A DNA stretch of 64,000 nt from Cardinalis cardinalis (taxonomy: Eukaryota > Chordata > Aves > Passeriformes > Cardinalidae), in contig JACDOX010000023.1 of assembly GCA_014549065.1 (NCBI GenBank), positions 4,476,808-4,540,807 of the forward strand, read 5' to 3'. Under the pieces are notes generated by a model that ran no database searches, was not told the origin of the DNA, and worked only from the letters and a program-made list of their open reading frames with translations. Position 1 is the first letter of the stretch, and each line of letters opens with the position of its first letter. The translations under genes and the position numbers were made by a program. Below, in pieces: positions 24,253 to 37,100 of this stretch.

Positions 24253-27186
24253 GGATTAGAGGAACTTCAGAGGGAAAAGTGGGACTACACTTGCACACCA
24301 GAGAGCTGGTATGAACTTTAACAGTAAGGCTGGTACACATTTGTTTACACATTTTCAGACAGCACAAAACCCAAAAAATATTACAAAGCATCAATCCAAG
24401 GGAGGACAGCATAGATATAATTTACCTGTTATTTATCTACTTCAGAAAACAGATTTTTGCCTCAAGCTGTAAATCATTAAGGCCTCTAACTTTCAACCAA
24501 TGCATCCTAAATTGGCTTTCTGGTTGATAAAAATCATCCTAATATGCCTCAGTACTGTTTTCTTTCAAGAGAGCCTACAGAGAGCCAGCTGTCTGAGCTG
24601 CTTGTGTTGCTATGTAAGATTTGTGCACAAGTGTCTCTCTGGGAGTTTTGTTTTGGTTCTGTCATTTAATATTCATGACAATCACCATTAACCTGCCAGC
24701 TGAGCTGCCTTAGCATCCTGCCTCCAGACAAAGCTAAAAGTTTACTCTTAGCCAACACAGCTGCTGGCAGCCTCCATTTCCATATTACTGGCTATTTTGG
24801 CTTGCATTTCTTATATTTAAACTAACAGGATAAATAAAAAATAAATAAAAAAACAAACCAGAAGAACTACTAGGGAAAAGATAAAGCAAGAGCATGTTCA
24901 GTACTCCTAGTTAGTGATGACATGGTTAAGCAATTATTCTGATCATTCCAGCCAATACACCAAGGTTTTGGGAAAGCTGACAATTCAAATGTGCCCATTA
25001 ATAATAAAATGTGATGGGGTAAAAGGAGAGGGAAGAAATCCTTGCTTTTAAGCAGCATGGAATAAACTGTACCACCTTAAAATTACTCACAGCCCACTGC
25101 ATATCTGTCAAAACAATATATAAATATTGGGAGTAGTTAATCATTTCAGTGTCACTAAGAAGAAATATATTCATGCTAAAAGCAAATTCTGTAATTACGT
25201 TATTATTTTAATGTACATATTTTTGCATCAAGAATGTCAGAATAATCCAATGATGATTAACACTCTAGACAATTCAATTACACAGTTTGGAGAAGTCCAA
25301 GGGTTGCTAAGTTTCCCAATCAGGCAGAACAAAATTCGCAGTAGGACTCCATCCTGCCAGTGTGAGGCAAACTGAAAAGCTCTTGGAGAGTCAAGAAAAC
25401 AAAAGAGTGACATGAGGAGGAGGGAGAAATCAGTGATAAAAAGAGAGTAAGAGGAGAGAAGGACCCCCACAATCAAGGGAGAGAGAGGTAATAGAAATTT
25501 TGATGTTGACAGCCACAGCAGAGTAAGAGGAGTCCAGAGCCAGCCTCACTGTGTGGCTGGCTCCTGCCAGAGCCAGCAGGAATTATTTCAGACTAGTGAA
25601 GTGGGGAAAGAAGAAACACATGCTATAGAGTGAGCTGTTGGGAATTAAGTATTATTTTATATTGTACATAGTAATTAGAAGAAATAGATCTCGGATTATA
25701 TTTCTCCCCTTAAGTTCCTGTGATGTTTTTTGTTCAGCTGCAGCTGGATGGACAGAAGGAGGGAGGGAGAGGCTTACTTGCTGCCTGAAGGAGGAAAAAT
25801 GTTTTTCCTTATTTTACTCTACACCCTGCAAGAGAGAATCAGGGATGGATTTGCTAAAAAAACCAGCAGTTGAAGGAATTAAATGCTCACTCTTCAATCG
25901 AGAGTACAACATCATCTTTGCTAGGGAAGCACACATTTATTTTCTAAAGGGAGCCAGTCCTCCAGGGGTGCTAATAGCAACAATGTACTTCCAGAGTNAG
26001 CTTTCAAAAATTGACACCTTGTATAAAAGGTCCTACATAAAATTTCTGATACCAGACTTCTGAAACTTGCCACAATTTTATGAATGTTTCTTCCCCACCA
26101 ACAAAGAATTTAGGAAATGTGAGGAATTTGAAATACAAATATCTAACATGATGAACAACTGTCTACACATTAAATGAAATTACCAGAACATGGAACAGTA
26201 AAGAAGAATAGAGCAAAGCCCTCTTCATTTGTATCTAATGGGCATCCCAAGTGTGGATGCAATCTTGTGAACTAAATCACAATTCACCAGCCCTTCCTGG
26301 CTGAACCAGCTCAGCCCCAGTAGTTTTCACCAGCCTCTTCCTGTGCAATAACCAGCACTGCTCAGTCTTGTTTCAGCCTCCTGCTGCCTCTGTAAAACCA
26401 GCTCTGCTGCCTTTAGGCTGCTTTAAGGCTCTGCCAGCAGAAAGCCTATCAGGACTCAAAGCCTGATGAAAGCCCAACAGGAAGAGCCAATCTTCTAGCA
26501 CATCTTGTCATAGTGCACATCCTTTCCNAAGCATGATTCTGTGAGCTGTGTAATGATGATGAGGTTTTCCGGGACCTTTGAGGAGAGGAAAGAGCTCTTA
26601 TTCCAAGTATGACCATTATGAGGCATAAAAATATTATCCTGTTCATGCAGAAAACAATGATTTTATATTTTTAGTAAAAGTTATCCATTAAATGGATAAA
26701 AATCCAGGAGGTACAAAAATAAAGGAGAAGCATCTCCTACCACATACCAAATACCAAATCAATACATGAAAAAAAAAATATTTCTCAGACTTCTTTCTGG
26801 AAGCCACTTTTTGGAAGATTTTCTCTTCTTCAAACCCAGCCCTAACTATGGCTTTATGACAATGTGGCATAGCTGTTTCATTTCCAAAAAGCCAGTGTGT
26901 TCTCATTAGACTGCTTCTGATCTGCCTATAGCCACAAGCTACACTTAACATTGTTTATTTTCTGTAATTTGTGAGATTGTGTTTCACCCTCAAGTACATT
27001 TCATATAAGTATTGCTCTACCCACTGTTGATTCAAACCAGCTAAAGGAAGTAGGAACAGGATGGCACAGTAATAGGCAACAGGCCGGGAGAGAAAGTTTA
27101 GAGAAGACTGCTGTTCAGAGAGGAGCTGTTTCTGTGTAAGTAGAAATTACCTACAGGCAATTTTCCTTGTTTCTAGGAGCCTATTA

Positions 27187-27220
27187 ACTTTGATATTTAT
27201 GAAACTTTGATATTTATGAA
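27187..27220. repeat. 17-bp perfect tandem duplication
   Basis: The unit actttgatatttatgaa occurs at 27187-27203 and 27204-27220 without a mismatch. Confidence 0.95.
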
Positions 27221-30098
27221 ACTCTTAAGCTGCCCCTTTGGAAACAATCATAGCAAATACTCCTCTAGATGGTTATGAAGCATTTCTTTTTTCTTCAGAA
27301 GTAATGAAAAAAAATTAAGAAATGTATTATTGTAAATATACCATCAAGGCAGCTAAAAGAGCATTGATTGTTTGCTTCACATTTCAGTCCACATTTTTCA
27401 GGAACTCCCTACCAGGAAACTTTATTAAATACAATAGTAAATTTAATTTAGAAAGAGTGATATTTTTACGGTATTTTTTTTCCCCAAATGTTTTCCTAGA
27501 TGGATGCTTTCATAGCAGTACTTTTTTGTTTGTTTGCTTTGTTTCTATGCAACTTGAAATCATAAACCAATTTTCAACTAGTGTACATCAATAGAAACAC
27601 AGAGCTCCAACTGAGCCATGCTGAATTTCACTATTTTGGAATCCAGTCCCCCCTCTTTTCCTTAGACCACAGTAACCTCCTATATATTATCAACTTTCAT
27701 GTTTTCTGTGCTGCTCAAAAACCTAGATATTTTACATTATTTAAAGCACCAAAAAAGCACTTCTCTGATTACAAACACAAATACATATCCACTNTTCTTC
27801 CATAATTCTAGACTTAAATGGACACTTGCTTTTGGTTAAAAAACCCCCAACTTTGGAACTTCAGAGCTTTGTACTTCACTGTACATCTTTGTACATTATT
27901 ATCCCTTTCATTCATTTCTCCTTTTGAAGAATATTAAGACATCCACAGTACTGGGAGTTTTGACAAATATTTTTGCAAGATACAGATGAGATAGCTTGTG
28001 AACCTGAAGCAATTGCTAAATCTAGCTAAAAGCTATAGAAACAAACCATATGTTTTGATGGTGCTTATTCTTGGTTTTGCAGGGGAAAAAACCAAACATC
28101 CNCCCCCCCCAAATTCAAAGTAAATAGGATTTTCTAATTTCATGCTNATTTACATAATTAAATAGCTCTCCAGGGGNTTCACTGTCAGTCTAAGATAACA
28201 AACATGCATTTTGGCTCTTGCACAGAGTAACTACTTCTGATTATTGTTTTTATGCACAGTCAGGATTAGGCAAACATCTTTCTAAATACAACCCTAGAAA
28301 AGCTAAAATCCAGAAGGACTAAGGGCTTTTAAATATTCAGTATAGCAAAATGCAGATTTGTCTGCCCCAGACTTTAAGAACATGGTAATAAGCACCTCCC
28401 CTGTTAAATGCTTAGTTTAGACTGCTAAACAACACTTCTGATATTCCTTAAATTTCACTGTCTGAGATAAGAGAGACCAAAATATCTTTTCTTGCCTGTT
28501 TTCCTGAATGGCCTCAGAGAAACCCAGCAAAAAATGGAGTGGAATGAAACCTGTTTGTAGTCCTAGAGAAGAAAATGTGTTTGAAATATAGCTGAAGATG
28601 CAGACAAACAGGTATTTGCCTCCCGAGCACCAACCACAAGACAAGCAAATAAAAAAAAGTCTGAGCCACATGGATGTAAACACAAAAGTGTGTGTATGTA
28701 ATTTTAGCAAAATTGTGTGGCCCAGTCAGGAATGTTACAAATGCAGGTAAGAAAACACCCCAAACCAGTGAAACACTTTGTAGAATGATCCTGAATTACC
28801 ACAAAGAGAGAAANAGAGCAAGGATTTTCTGAGTGCAGCCCTAATTGAAGAGAGAGGCTTGGGCTACTGCCAGAAGAGCTGTTTCCTATTGTCTTTTTTC
28901 CTGCTACATTCAGGAAAACAGGACCTCAGCTTAATCCTACTTTGATTACAAAGAATNTACACAAAGATACATCACTTTGTAGAAACATTTCTGACATAAA
29001 TAAACTAGAGGAGATCAAATATTGGCTGACCACTAAAGTCACAAGTTATGTAACTCCTTTCATATATACTGAGAAAAAATACACAGGGAAAAAAAATCCA
29101 TCAAAATCCTGAAATATATCAGACTTTTAGCATTCAGAATTTGTAATCTAAGTTGGTTTCTAAGTTAGAGAATTGAAGATATAATATGAATATAAGGAAA
29201 CATACACTTCACAATATACAGGTGAAACTTTCTGGAAATAGGGTGGAGATTTGAGGAATGCAAAAAATGATCTAGTTATCACATTACCTTGAAACTTGGA
29301 GCTCTCTACTACATTCCAACCTAACCCCAAATTCCCATTTTATCCTAGCTAGATCACTGAAACACAAATTCCCTGCACTCACCCTCATGGGTCCTTCTGA
29401 AAGCACTGCCTGAGGCACCTCTCTGTTCTCCCCTGTGTTCCCATCCCTGAGAGCTCTGTGCTGGGCAGCAGAGCAGAACTCTTTGGTTCTACACAAGTCA
29501 GACACCCTGAGGCTCCCAGCCTCCACAGAGCTACTGAAGAGTTTTGCTGCATTCGTGTATTTTTGATGCCTCAAACAAACAAGGGCTGATAATTTCCATT
29601 GCCTTTCCAACACAGCAGCTGAGCAACACAAAGAGCCTCGTCCTGCACCCTTGACTCACACAGGTAACCAAAATTCTCTCCTAATGCCCACTTTTTCAGA
29701 GCAGGATTTCATTGGAAGTTCTGAAGGTATGTCTCTCAATTTCTGTTTCAGAACAGAGTGTGCAGACTCTTCCAGAAAGGGGAAATCTAGTTCTTGTTCA
29801 TATGAAGTTGCTCCCAGCTTAACTGATCTGGGCCAGAAGCCCCTGGCACGAAGAAAGAATATTTACCTGGAGAATTTCTTCTATCCAGCCTAACAGAGAA
29901 CTTGCTTACATATGGTAACTGTTGAGAAAGGCATTACAAATTCTAACTTGTTTTTTCGAATAGTCTTCAGTTATTGGCAGCAGGTTTAGTAGAGTGGCAC
30001 AGAGCACAACTGAGAAGAAGGAGATGGGAAAAAAGCGCTCTTGTAATGGAAGAAAACCGCATTTCTCATCTGTCAATCTTGCTGACACCTCACCATCT

Positions 30099-30218
30099 CT
30101 TGTGCAGGACAGCTGAGCAAGAGGGACATCCACACTGCCCCGTTTGTCTCTCCCAGCTGCAGGCTGTNCCTCTGGAAGGTGCTCCTTGTGCAGGAAAGCG
30201 GAGCAAGAGGGACATCCA
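30099..30218. repeat. 34-bp direct repeat, 86 bases apart
   Basis: Two copies (30099-30132 and 30185-30218) agree at 32 of 34 positions. The offset is not a multiple of three, so the copies are read in different frames of any overlapping ORF. Confidence 0.92.
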
Positions 30219-30393
30219 GCGGCTGCTCCATCTGTGTGCACTTCTGAACAGAGCTGGAGACCAACTCCGCCACCTTCTGAGCCAGCCCGTGACCTGCGTG
30301 CACAAGAAAACATTTATAAGCCACCTACCAGACATACAGAAACAGAGGAAAAAAATATTCCAGTGGCTGAAGCGTTACTTTAATCTCTGCTGA
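30157..30393 (+). CDS. unassigned exon-like frame, 78 codons, possible terminal exon
   Basis: I do not recognise this protein and do not claim it is a gene. A good acceptor (a pyrimidine-rich tract ending CTCTCCCAG at 30156) opens a frame that runs to TGA at 30391-30393. Codon third positions are near 58 percent G or C by eye, higher than the AT-rich surroundings. The translation is amphipathic, with the segment RDIQRLLHLCALLNRAGDQL and a basic, aromatic end (KKIFQWLKRYFNLC), as in a helical secreted protein. Against it: no upstream partner exon was identified, no AATAAA lies close downstream, there is an N at 30169, and a short duplication overlaps it. Chance or a non-coding transcript is at least as likely. 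Confidence 0.22.
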   Translation: MQAXPLEGAPCAGKRSKRDIQRLLHLCALLNRAGDQLRHLLSQPVTCVHKKTFISHLPDIQKQRKKIFQWLKRYFNLC

Positions 30394-31571
30394 GCATTTT
30401 TCATGCAACCTACAGACTTCCTCACTGTGTTCCCAAAGTCCCACCCATGGCTCTCCCTTTTTCTTCATTANTTTGTTTCTGAACTCTACATGTGAATTGG
30501 GATAGGTCTATTAACTTCCATGAAGCTAGGATGTTCTGTGCCAACCCAGGATCCCATTCCAGTGCTTTGCCCATTCAGACATGTATTTTTCACACCTACT
30601 ATCTTCTCTTCAAATATTTTCTTTAACCTTAACTCTATTTGTACTACTTATTTTTATCTGCATAGTAAATAGAGCTCCCAGTTAATACTGATAAAAATTC
30701 CAGAGAATCGGTTGTAAATCCTAGTATTAAGTGGTTTGATCTTCATGTAAGAACAAGGAGAAACAAATTATTAACTTTACTGGTAGAAATTAGTNGTATC
30801 TACAGTATTTGTCATTTAAAATTCCAAGTCCTTCCTGCCATATCTAAACTATTTATGGTCCATAAAAATATAGCTTATTTGGAAATCTAAATCACAACAA
30901 AAGGGCTTATAAGTTCAAAAATCTGAAGACAAGATGAAGAAAAAGAAGGGAAACACAGGGTTACATTTTTAAAGTAAATATTAGCAATATTAATTTAGAA
31001 GTAATTTATTTGGAAAAACCAACTTTATCATTGCTACATGTTGAGTAATTATTTTTTAAAAGGCTTGACCCTTACAAACTTGAAAGACCTATATAAAAAG
31101 AGTAGGAAATGGGTTAGGTCTTCCATATTTAGAGAAGAATTAAAGGCAGGCAATTGCTGACTTCACTGACAACAATGCAGGATGAGGAGTTAGGAATACA
31201 GTTAAGGGATGTGTTTAAAGAGCTTTTAAAGAGAAAAATGCATCAGTCAATGCATACCCAATAATTATTAGTATTTAATAGCAGAGAGGAGCCAGGACTG
31301 GTGATCTCTTTCTGTCTCCTTTCCTCTCTTTAATTAATCTCTTCCTTCCTGCCTTCCCTTTCACCCCAGCCCTTTATCCCAAACCCACACCATGTGCTTG
31401 TACAGTAAATAGGTCAGGGACCAACACACCAATTTCCCTGCTGAGTGTGCAATTCACTAATAAAACTTTCTGGTTGTTTGCAGACTTTTGTCATTCCTTT
31501 GGCCCATGAGCATTTATGAATCTTGGGTGCTTCCTTACTCTTAAGGGTGGGGCACCACCCTGAGGTGTATT
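30394..31571. other. AT-rich intergenic stretch
   Basis: About 1.2 kb with no gene, CpG cluster or recognisable repeat. Confidence 0.6.
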
Positions 31572-31980
31572 GAAGTCTGTGGTACTTTTGGGGTTCCCTG
31601 GATGAAGGGAGGAATGACGAATCTGACTCCATGTTCTTAGAAGGCTAATTTATTATTTTATGTTACTATATTATATTAAAGAATGCTATACTATGCTATA
31701 CTAAAGAATAGAGAAAGGATACAGACAGAAGGCTAAAAGATAATAAAGAAAAACTCGTGACTCTCTCCAGAGCCTTGACACAGCTGGACAGTGATTGGTC
31801 ATTAAGTAAAAACAATTCACATGTTGGATAAACAATCCCCAACCACATTCCAAAGCAGCAAAACACAGGAGAAGCAAATGAGATAACACTGTTTTCCTTT
31901 TTCTCTGAGGCCTCTCAGCTTCCCAGGAGAGAAATCCTGGGCAAGGGGATTTTCCTGAAAATACGATGGTGACAGAAGTC
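31572..31980 (-). mobile_element. solo LTR of an endogenous retrovirus with 6-bp target duplication
   Basis: A 397-base element (31578-31974) starts TG and ends CA and is flanked by the direct repeat gaagtc at 31572-31577 and 31975-31980. A 6-bp duplication is typical of alpha/betaretrovirus-like (class II) elements. On the minus strand it reads as an LTR, with AATAAA at 31654-31649 in an AT-rich stretch. It resembles LTRs I remember from passerine genomes. No internal retroviral sequence is present on either side, so it is a solo LTR left by recombination. Confidence 0.85.
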
Positions 31981-33150
31981 CAAGCAACTCTTCAGTGGCT
32001 CAAGCCCTGGATGTCAGGGGCTGTCCCAGCCCCACAAGCAGCTCTCTCTGCTGGGGCACAGGCACAGAAGGATGTGCTTTGTCTGGGCAGTCACAGCCAT
32101 GGCATTCCTGCCATTTCCTCCACAGCAAANCCATCATGGATGATTTTACAGCAACACTCTGAGCTCCAACTCAATTAGCATAAATCTGCCACCCCTCAAA
32201 TCACCTTTGATCAGTGCTAAATTTGCTGCCCAGTTGTTACACTCAAATGAACTAAAGTTGTCCATCTGCTGAGTGCTGAACTGCCTCTGAAAAGAGAGAC
32301 AAAGTCAGAGACACCTCTTCATTTGTCTTTACTCATGAAAATCATCAAGTCTTCCCTAATTGCTGTACTCTGGAAATATATAGTCCCTGAGATTACTGCT
32401 CTGTTGCAGAAAAAAGTGACACTGGCTGGAAACAATACTTATGAACTTCTTTATTTCTATACTTACTTCTTTGGAGGAGTGCAGAAAAGAGCATGTGTAT
32501 TTTCTTCTATAAGAAGAGTTATTAATTGTCAGGAGGGTATTTGGTAGAATTTTCAACTGTACATCACTACAGCTGGATGGATACCAGACAGTAATTTATT
32601 ATTACTTTTTATTTACTGCAAAATATTTTTTAATTCAAAGGTTAAATCAACAACTGATTAATAATCAGTTATTTAATCACTTAGGTCTAAACATATGGAA
32701 CAACACATTCTTATATGCCTACATGAAACGTAAATATTTTTCCTTAGTTTTCTTCTGCTTTCCAGAAAGAATTTACCCAAGAACTTCAAAATGGTGATCT
32801 ATATTTGGCATGAGGTCACTCTGATTTTGTACAAGCATTTAAAAACTGCAACTGCTGAGTTCTGAAAGAACTTGGGTCCTATTCTATTGGGAAATATACT
32901 ACTGGTTTTTACACCACATAATCTTTGCACTGAGGACCTTGTTTCAATCAAACACTGTGATAAAGTAGTCACTCCATTCTCCATACAGAAAATGGCAGGA
33001 AAAAAGCTACATCCAAAGTTTCATCAACACTTTACAGTTGAAACAGAGCAATAACTCAGATCCCTTGACCTAATGTTTTGTACTTTTCCAACAAATTTTC
33101 CTCCATTTGACTTCAAGGAACAACAAAATGATTGCTGAGACAGCAAACTA
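31981..33150. other. AT-rich intergenic stretch
   Basis: No gene was recognised. It includes a short AT-rich palindrome (9-bp arms, 32652-32670). Confidence 0.6.
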
Positions 33151-33330
33151 AACCTGAAACTGAATTATTTTAGCAAANTCCCAAAAAACCCATGAAACTG
33201 AATTATTTTAGTGAAGTTCCAGTACTTGTCCATCACAAAAAAAACCTGAAACTGAATTATTTTAGCAAANTCCCAGTACTTGTTTATAACAAAAAAAACC
33301 CTGAAACTGGATTATTTTAGCAAACTTCAA
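33151..33330. repeat. minisatellite, about 55-bp unit, four copies
   Basis: The core cctgaaactgaattatttta recurs near 33153, 33191 (as catgaaactg), 33245 and 33300. Spacing is about 38, 54 and 55 bases, so the first unit is shortened. Each core is followed by a gcaaantcc-type segment and, in most copies, an A run. Two copies carry an N at the same unit position (33178 and 33270). Confidence 0.9.
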
Positions 33331-33373
33331 GCTCAAATCAGCTTTGTTACAAAGTTCCTCTGTTAAGAACTTA

Positions 33374-33765
33374 CCATAGAATCATAAAATGGCTTGGGAT
33401 GGGACCTTCCAGACTATCTAATGGCAAATCCCCTGTCACAGGTAGGGATGCCACCCTGGTTGCTTGGAGCCCCATTCAACCTGGCTTTGGACACTTCCAG
33501 GGCAACCTGTGCCAGTGCCCCGCTAAAGAATTTCATCCTAATATCTATTTTAAGTCCCTCCTGTGTCAGTATAAAATTGTTCATCCTTGCCCGAGTAAAA
33601 AGTTGCTCTCTCAGTTTTCTATCGGCTCCCTCTAAGCTCTGGAGGGCACAACGAGATTTCCCNGGAGCCTTCCCTTCTCCAGGCTGAACAGCCACGTCTC
33701 TCTCAGCACGGGAAAGGCGCTCCAGCCCTCTGAGCACCTTTGCTCTCCTCTAGACTTCCTTCCTA
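33374..33765 (-). mobile_element. CR1 LINE 3' end, degenerate
   Basis: Read on the plus strand it begins with the reverse complement of the CR1 3' terminus (catagaatcataaaatgg, then a ggga-cctt block). It continues through the usual gccagtgcc, aatttc-tcctaatat, ctccaggctgaacag and ctccagccctctgagcac segments in CR1 order. It is 5'-truncated and carries no intact ORF. It lies about 45 bases from the minisatellite. Confidence 0.88.
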
Positions 33766-34140
33766 AAGTTTTTGTTACTTTTAGCAACATTTCCAGAGGC
33801 GGAACAGCAGCCCGGCCCTTCAGGGAGCAGCGGGAGCAGCGCTGAGGGCAGCGCTGAGGGCAATGCCTGCCTCGGAGCGAAGGCTGCGAGCCTGGGCGAC
33901 CGCGAGACGGCGGCAGAACACAACCCGGCAAGGAAACACAACCCGGCAAGGAAACACAACCCGGCAAGGAAACACAACCTCAGGCCGGGAGACACACACA
34001 ACCTGCGGCCGGGAGACACAACCCAGCAGAACACAACCTTCGTCAGGGAAACGCTGCCTGCCGGCCGGCCGGGACACCCTGCGGGTAACCCGGTGTGGGA
34101 ATTCGGCAAACTCCAGGTAAAGGGCTTCCCGAAGGCAAGT
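33766..34140. promoter_or_regulatory. isolated CpG-rich patch, possible orphan promoter
   Basis: About 370 bases of GC-rich, CpG-dense sequence stand alone in an AT-rich desert more than 17 kb from NENF. Several frames are open through it on both strands, as expected of GC-rich repeats. A consensus donor, CTCCAG|GTAAAG, lies at 34115/34116 on the plus strand. It could be a CpG island with the first exon of an unrecognised transcript, or a GC-rich repeat with no function. Confidence 0.4.
33917..34040. repeat. 18-bp tandem repeat with diverged continuation
   Basis: The unit aacacaacccggcaagga is repeated three times exactly (33917-33970). It is followed by several diverged, longer units sharing acacaacc and ccgggaga. 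Confidence 0.95.
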
Positions 34141-37100
34141 GAGGAGCAGAGAACATCGACCTTTCCTGATACAAAATACTAGGCCCAAAAGGATCGCTGG
34201 TTTACTGGGACATCCACATAAACACAGCCACCTTGGCTGTGAGGGTGAGGGCCAGGCAGAGCTGCATTTGCTGCTTTGCCAGCCTGGGGCTTACAGAGGA
34301 GTCCTGGAGGCTCCTGGCACTGCTGCGTAGCACAGACTCTTAAAAACTCCCTCCTGGTCTTCTTCTCAGGCCAAAGGAGATGGGAAAACTGCCTGAGAAC
34401 TGAATAAAATCTGGAGAAAGGCTTCTGACAATTGACCAGTTAACAGCTCATACTCAGAACTGAAGGCATCAATGAGTTTTTATAATAAAATTACAACAGA
34501 AGGGCATAATTACTGTTCTGTATTCTTTAATATCATTAGCTCCTCATTGTGTCACACGACACAACCCTGATCCCACTCAGGTTTCTGAATCACGTCACTG
34601 AACAGGCAGGTTCCCCTTGATTTCTGACTCTGAGCCTGTTTCCCGAGATCCCAGGTGAAGGGAGCTTCACACACATCCCAGGGTTGAGCAGGTATCCATC
34701 TGCATTGCATAGGGACAGCACTGTGTGCTCCAGCAGCAACAGCACAGGAACAACTTGGGACTGGGAAAACAGAAGTGATATGGGCGAGTGTGGTCTCAGG
34801 TACTCAGTGCAAGATGCCTGCAGGCATACAGCAGGACTTGGCTGGATTCACATACCGGGAAACACATACACAAAACACCAAAATAAACAAATCAAGCTGC
34901 CAAAAGGAANGGTTAAAATGCAGATTACTTGAACAGTGGCCTGAAGCCAGGACAGAAATTTAACTATTACAAACCCTGATGGAGAGCAGGCTGTGATTGT
35001 ATTCCACTGCTACCATCACCTATATCTATTTTTCTGTGTAAGAAATGAGGAGGTGCACACTTCATTGTGAGAACTCTTAGTAGAAAGCACTGGACAAAGA
35101 GCCAAATCTTACTGTACTACACCTGGCAAAAGTAAGGTGAGGAACCTCTATACCAGAGGGAACTAAAGTTCAGGGAAAGTGGTGGGATACCCAGGCAAGG
35201 AGTGCACACGCCATGCAGCGAAGAACACAGTCCAGGAGGGCTGACTTACAGCACAAAAAAAGGCAGATTTGAGACCAGTGCCTGGAAGGGACACACACCT
35301 GTACAGCACCACAGGCCACTAGCACCCTCTCCTGTGGCAGCAGTGCCCAGGGACCAGGGGAGGAAAGAACATNAGATGACTGCACCAAAGATCAACAGTA
35401 CCATACAGAAAAATTCAGGNTGGTTAGGGTTTTTTTTCTTCTCTACCAGTGAATAAAGTCACATCCATTCCATTCCAGCACAGCCTGCTCTTCCAGAATT
35501 TAGAAGCAAGGTAATTTCTGTTCAGTCTGCTACAGAAAAAAGAGATCTGAATGGGGATCCATAGGCACTCTGAGCTAAGTCTCTGTTCTGAGCAAAATAA
35601 CCACATGTAACCCAGAAATTCCCAGAAGAGTTGGTTACATCCTCTTTCCTGCTGCTCTGCATGAAAACGAGGTGTATTTCACAAACTTCTCAGTAACAGT
35701 GCTGCCTTTAACAACTTAGTCCCTCCAATTTACTCTCACCTGACATCACAACCTTACCTGTGCCAGGACAACTGCTGGTACAGGCACATGCTGAACTGTA
35801 TTGAAGAAAATTAACCTCTCCGACCCCTTCTCCTTCCCCCAGAAAAGGTTTTTAGAAAGAATTAATTAGCTTCCCAATCNAACTCGCTGTGCAGTCCCAC
35901 CAGCTGTTACACTGGCACAAGTGAATATGTAGGTGATGGTGGCAGCAGGCAGGAATGAGCGACACGCAGAGGACACTACTGTGAGAAGGAAAGAAAGAAG
36001 GGCTTGCGAAACCACATTCTCGTGGAGGCTGAGCCTGATCATTAATCACTAAGAAACACATTTGACTTTGGCACCAGTCAAACTACTCAGCTGTTAACAT
36101 TTTGACCTGACCGCTTCGCCAAAACTCAGGTGGTTTTTCCAGTTAAAAGATACTGGTGTAGAATTGAACTCCAAAATAGTGCTGCTTAATTAAGTTCCCA
36201 AATAATAATTAGTTTTAACTGTTAGTTTTAATAGCTGGTATTAATTTTTAATTTCAAAGCATTCCACTTCCACCTTGCTCACTGGGCTTTTCAGCCCATC
36301 ACTCACAGCACAGCTGTAAAGGTTCCTGGATCAGTCTTTGCCACAGTAGAGGAATGGGAAGGAGTGGGACACTCTGTAGTAGCTCTGCTGCTGAAACCAC
36401 AGGGATTTTCCATCCACCCTCCTGACTGCTCTCAGGAGGTGTCTGACACTGTTTCCAGGCTGTGTTCCACACCACAGTTTCAGCTGTGCCAGCTCCAGGT
36501 ACTCAGCCTCCTTGAGTACTTGCACTCCAGCTGAAGGGTGAGAAACCTCCCACACAGAGAAGGCAGAAACAACTGACTTTACTCTTTGCTTGGTTTTTTT
36601 TCCCCCCTCCCAATTTATTTATCAGCTCTACTTTCAAGATAAAACTAACAAGCCTTTTACAGGGTCAGATCTTTCCCAGCTGTGCGAGAATCAAACAAAT
36701 CCNACAGCTGAACGTGCCCCCAGTGGGTAAAGCAGGATGGTGCTCTGGGAGCTCTTGCTCAGCTTTTCTTTACTCTTACTCAAGATAAGCTTCCTACTCA
36801 CTCTGTGGTTTTTCTGTTTAAGTTCTCGATCCCAGCTCCTTCTGCATACGTGCTTCCCCAGCAAGATGACTTAATATTGCCCATCAGTACAATTTGTTCA
36901 AATATTCAAGTAGCCTCTGCTAATTATTCCCAGAACTGATGACATGCTTAAGTAACTTTTACAACACAGTACCATTTCTTTAACATATAATTACAAGAAA
37001 TAAAAGCCATCAGTAAAACCTCCTGATTTCAGGAAAGCACCTCACTAGGTGCTAGTTAATGATGGAATATTTAAGCACACACAAACACATCTCTTTAGCC

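Larger units (their letters stand above)
16983..30098. other. gene-poor stretch, first part
   Basis: About 13 kb of AT-rich DNA downstream of NENF. Open frames are short and lack codon bias or family motifs. I see simple repeats, a perfect hairpin (18273-18309) and small duplications, but no confident gene. Confidence 0.6.

Noticed and set aside
29284..29631. Minus-strand frame with a good GGTGAGTGCAG donor near 29393
   Set aside because: A single donor motif and an open frame without protein similarity or an acceptor partner are not enough to call an exon.
33772..34182. 136-codon frame with HNPARK repeats
   Set aside because: The repeat is an 18-bp tandem array, so every frame repeats and stays open. 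The composition does not look like a real protein.
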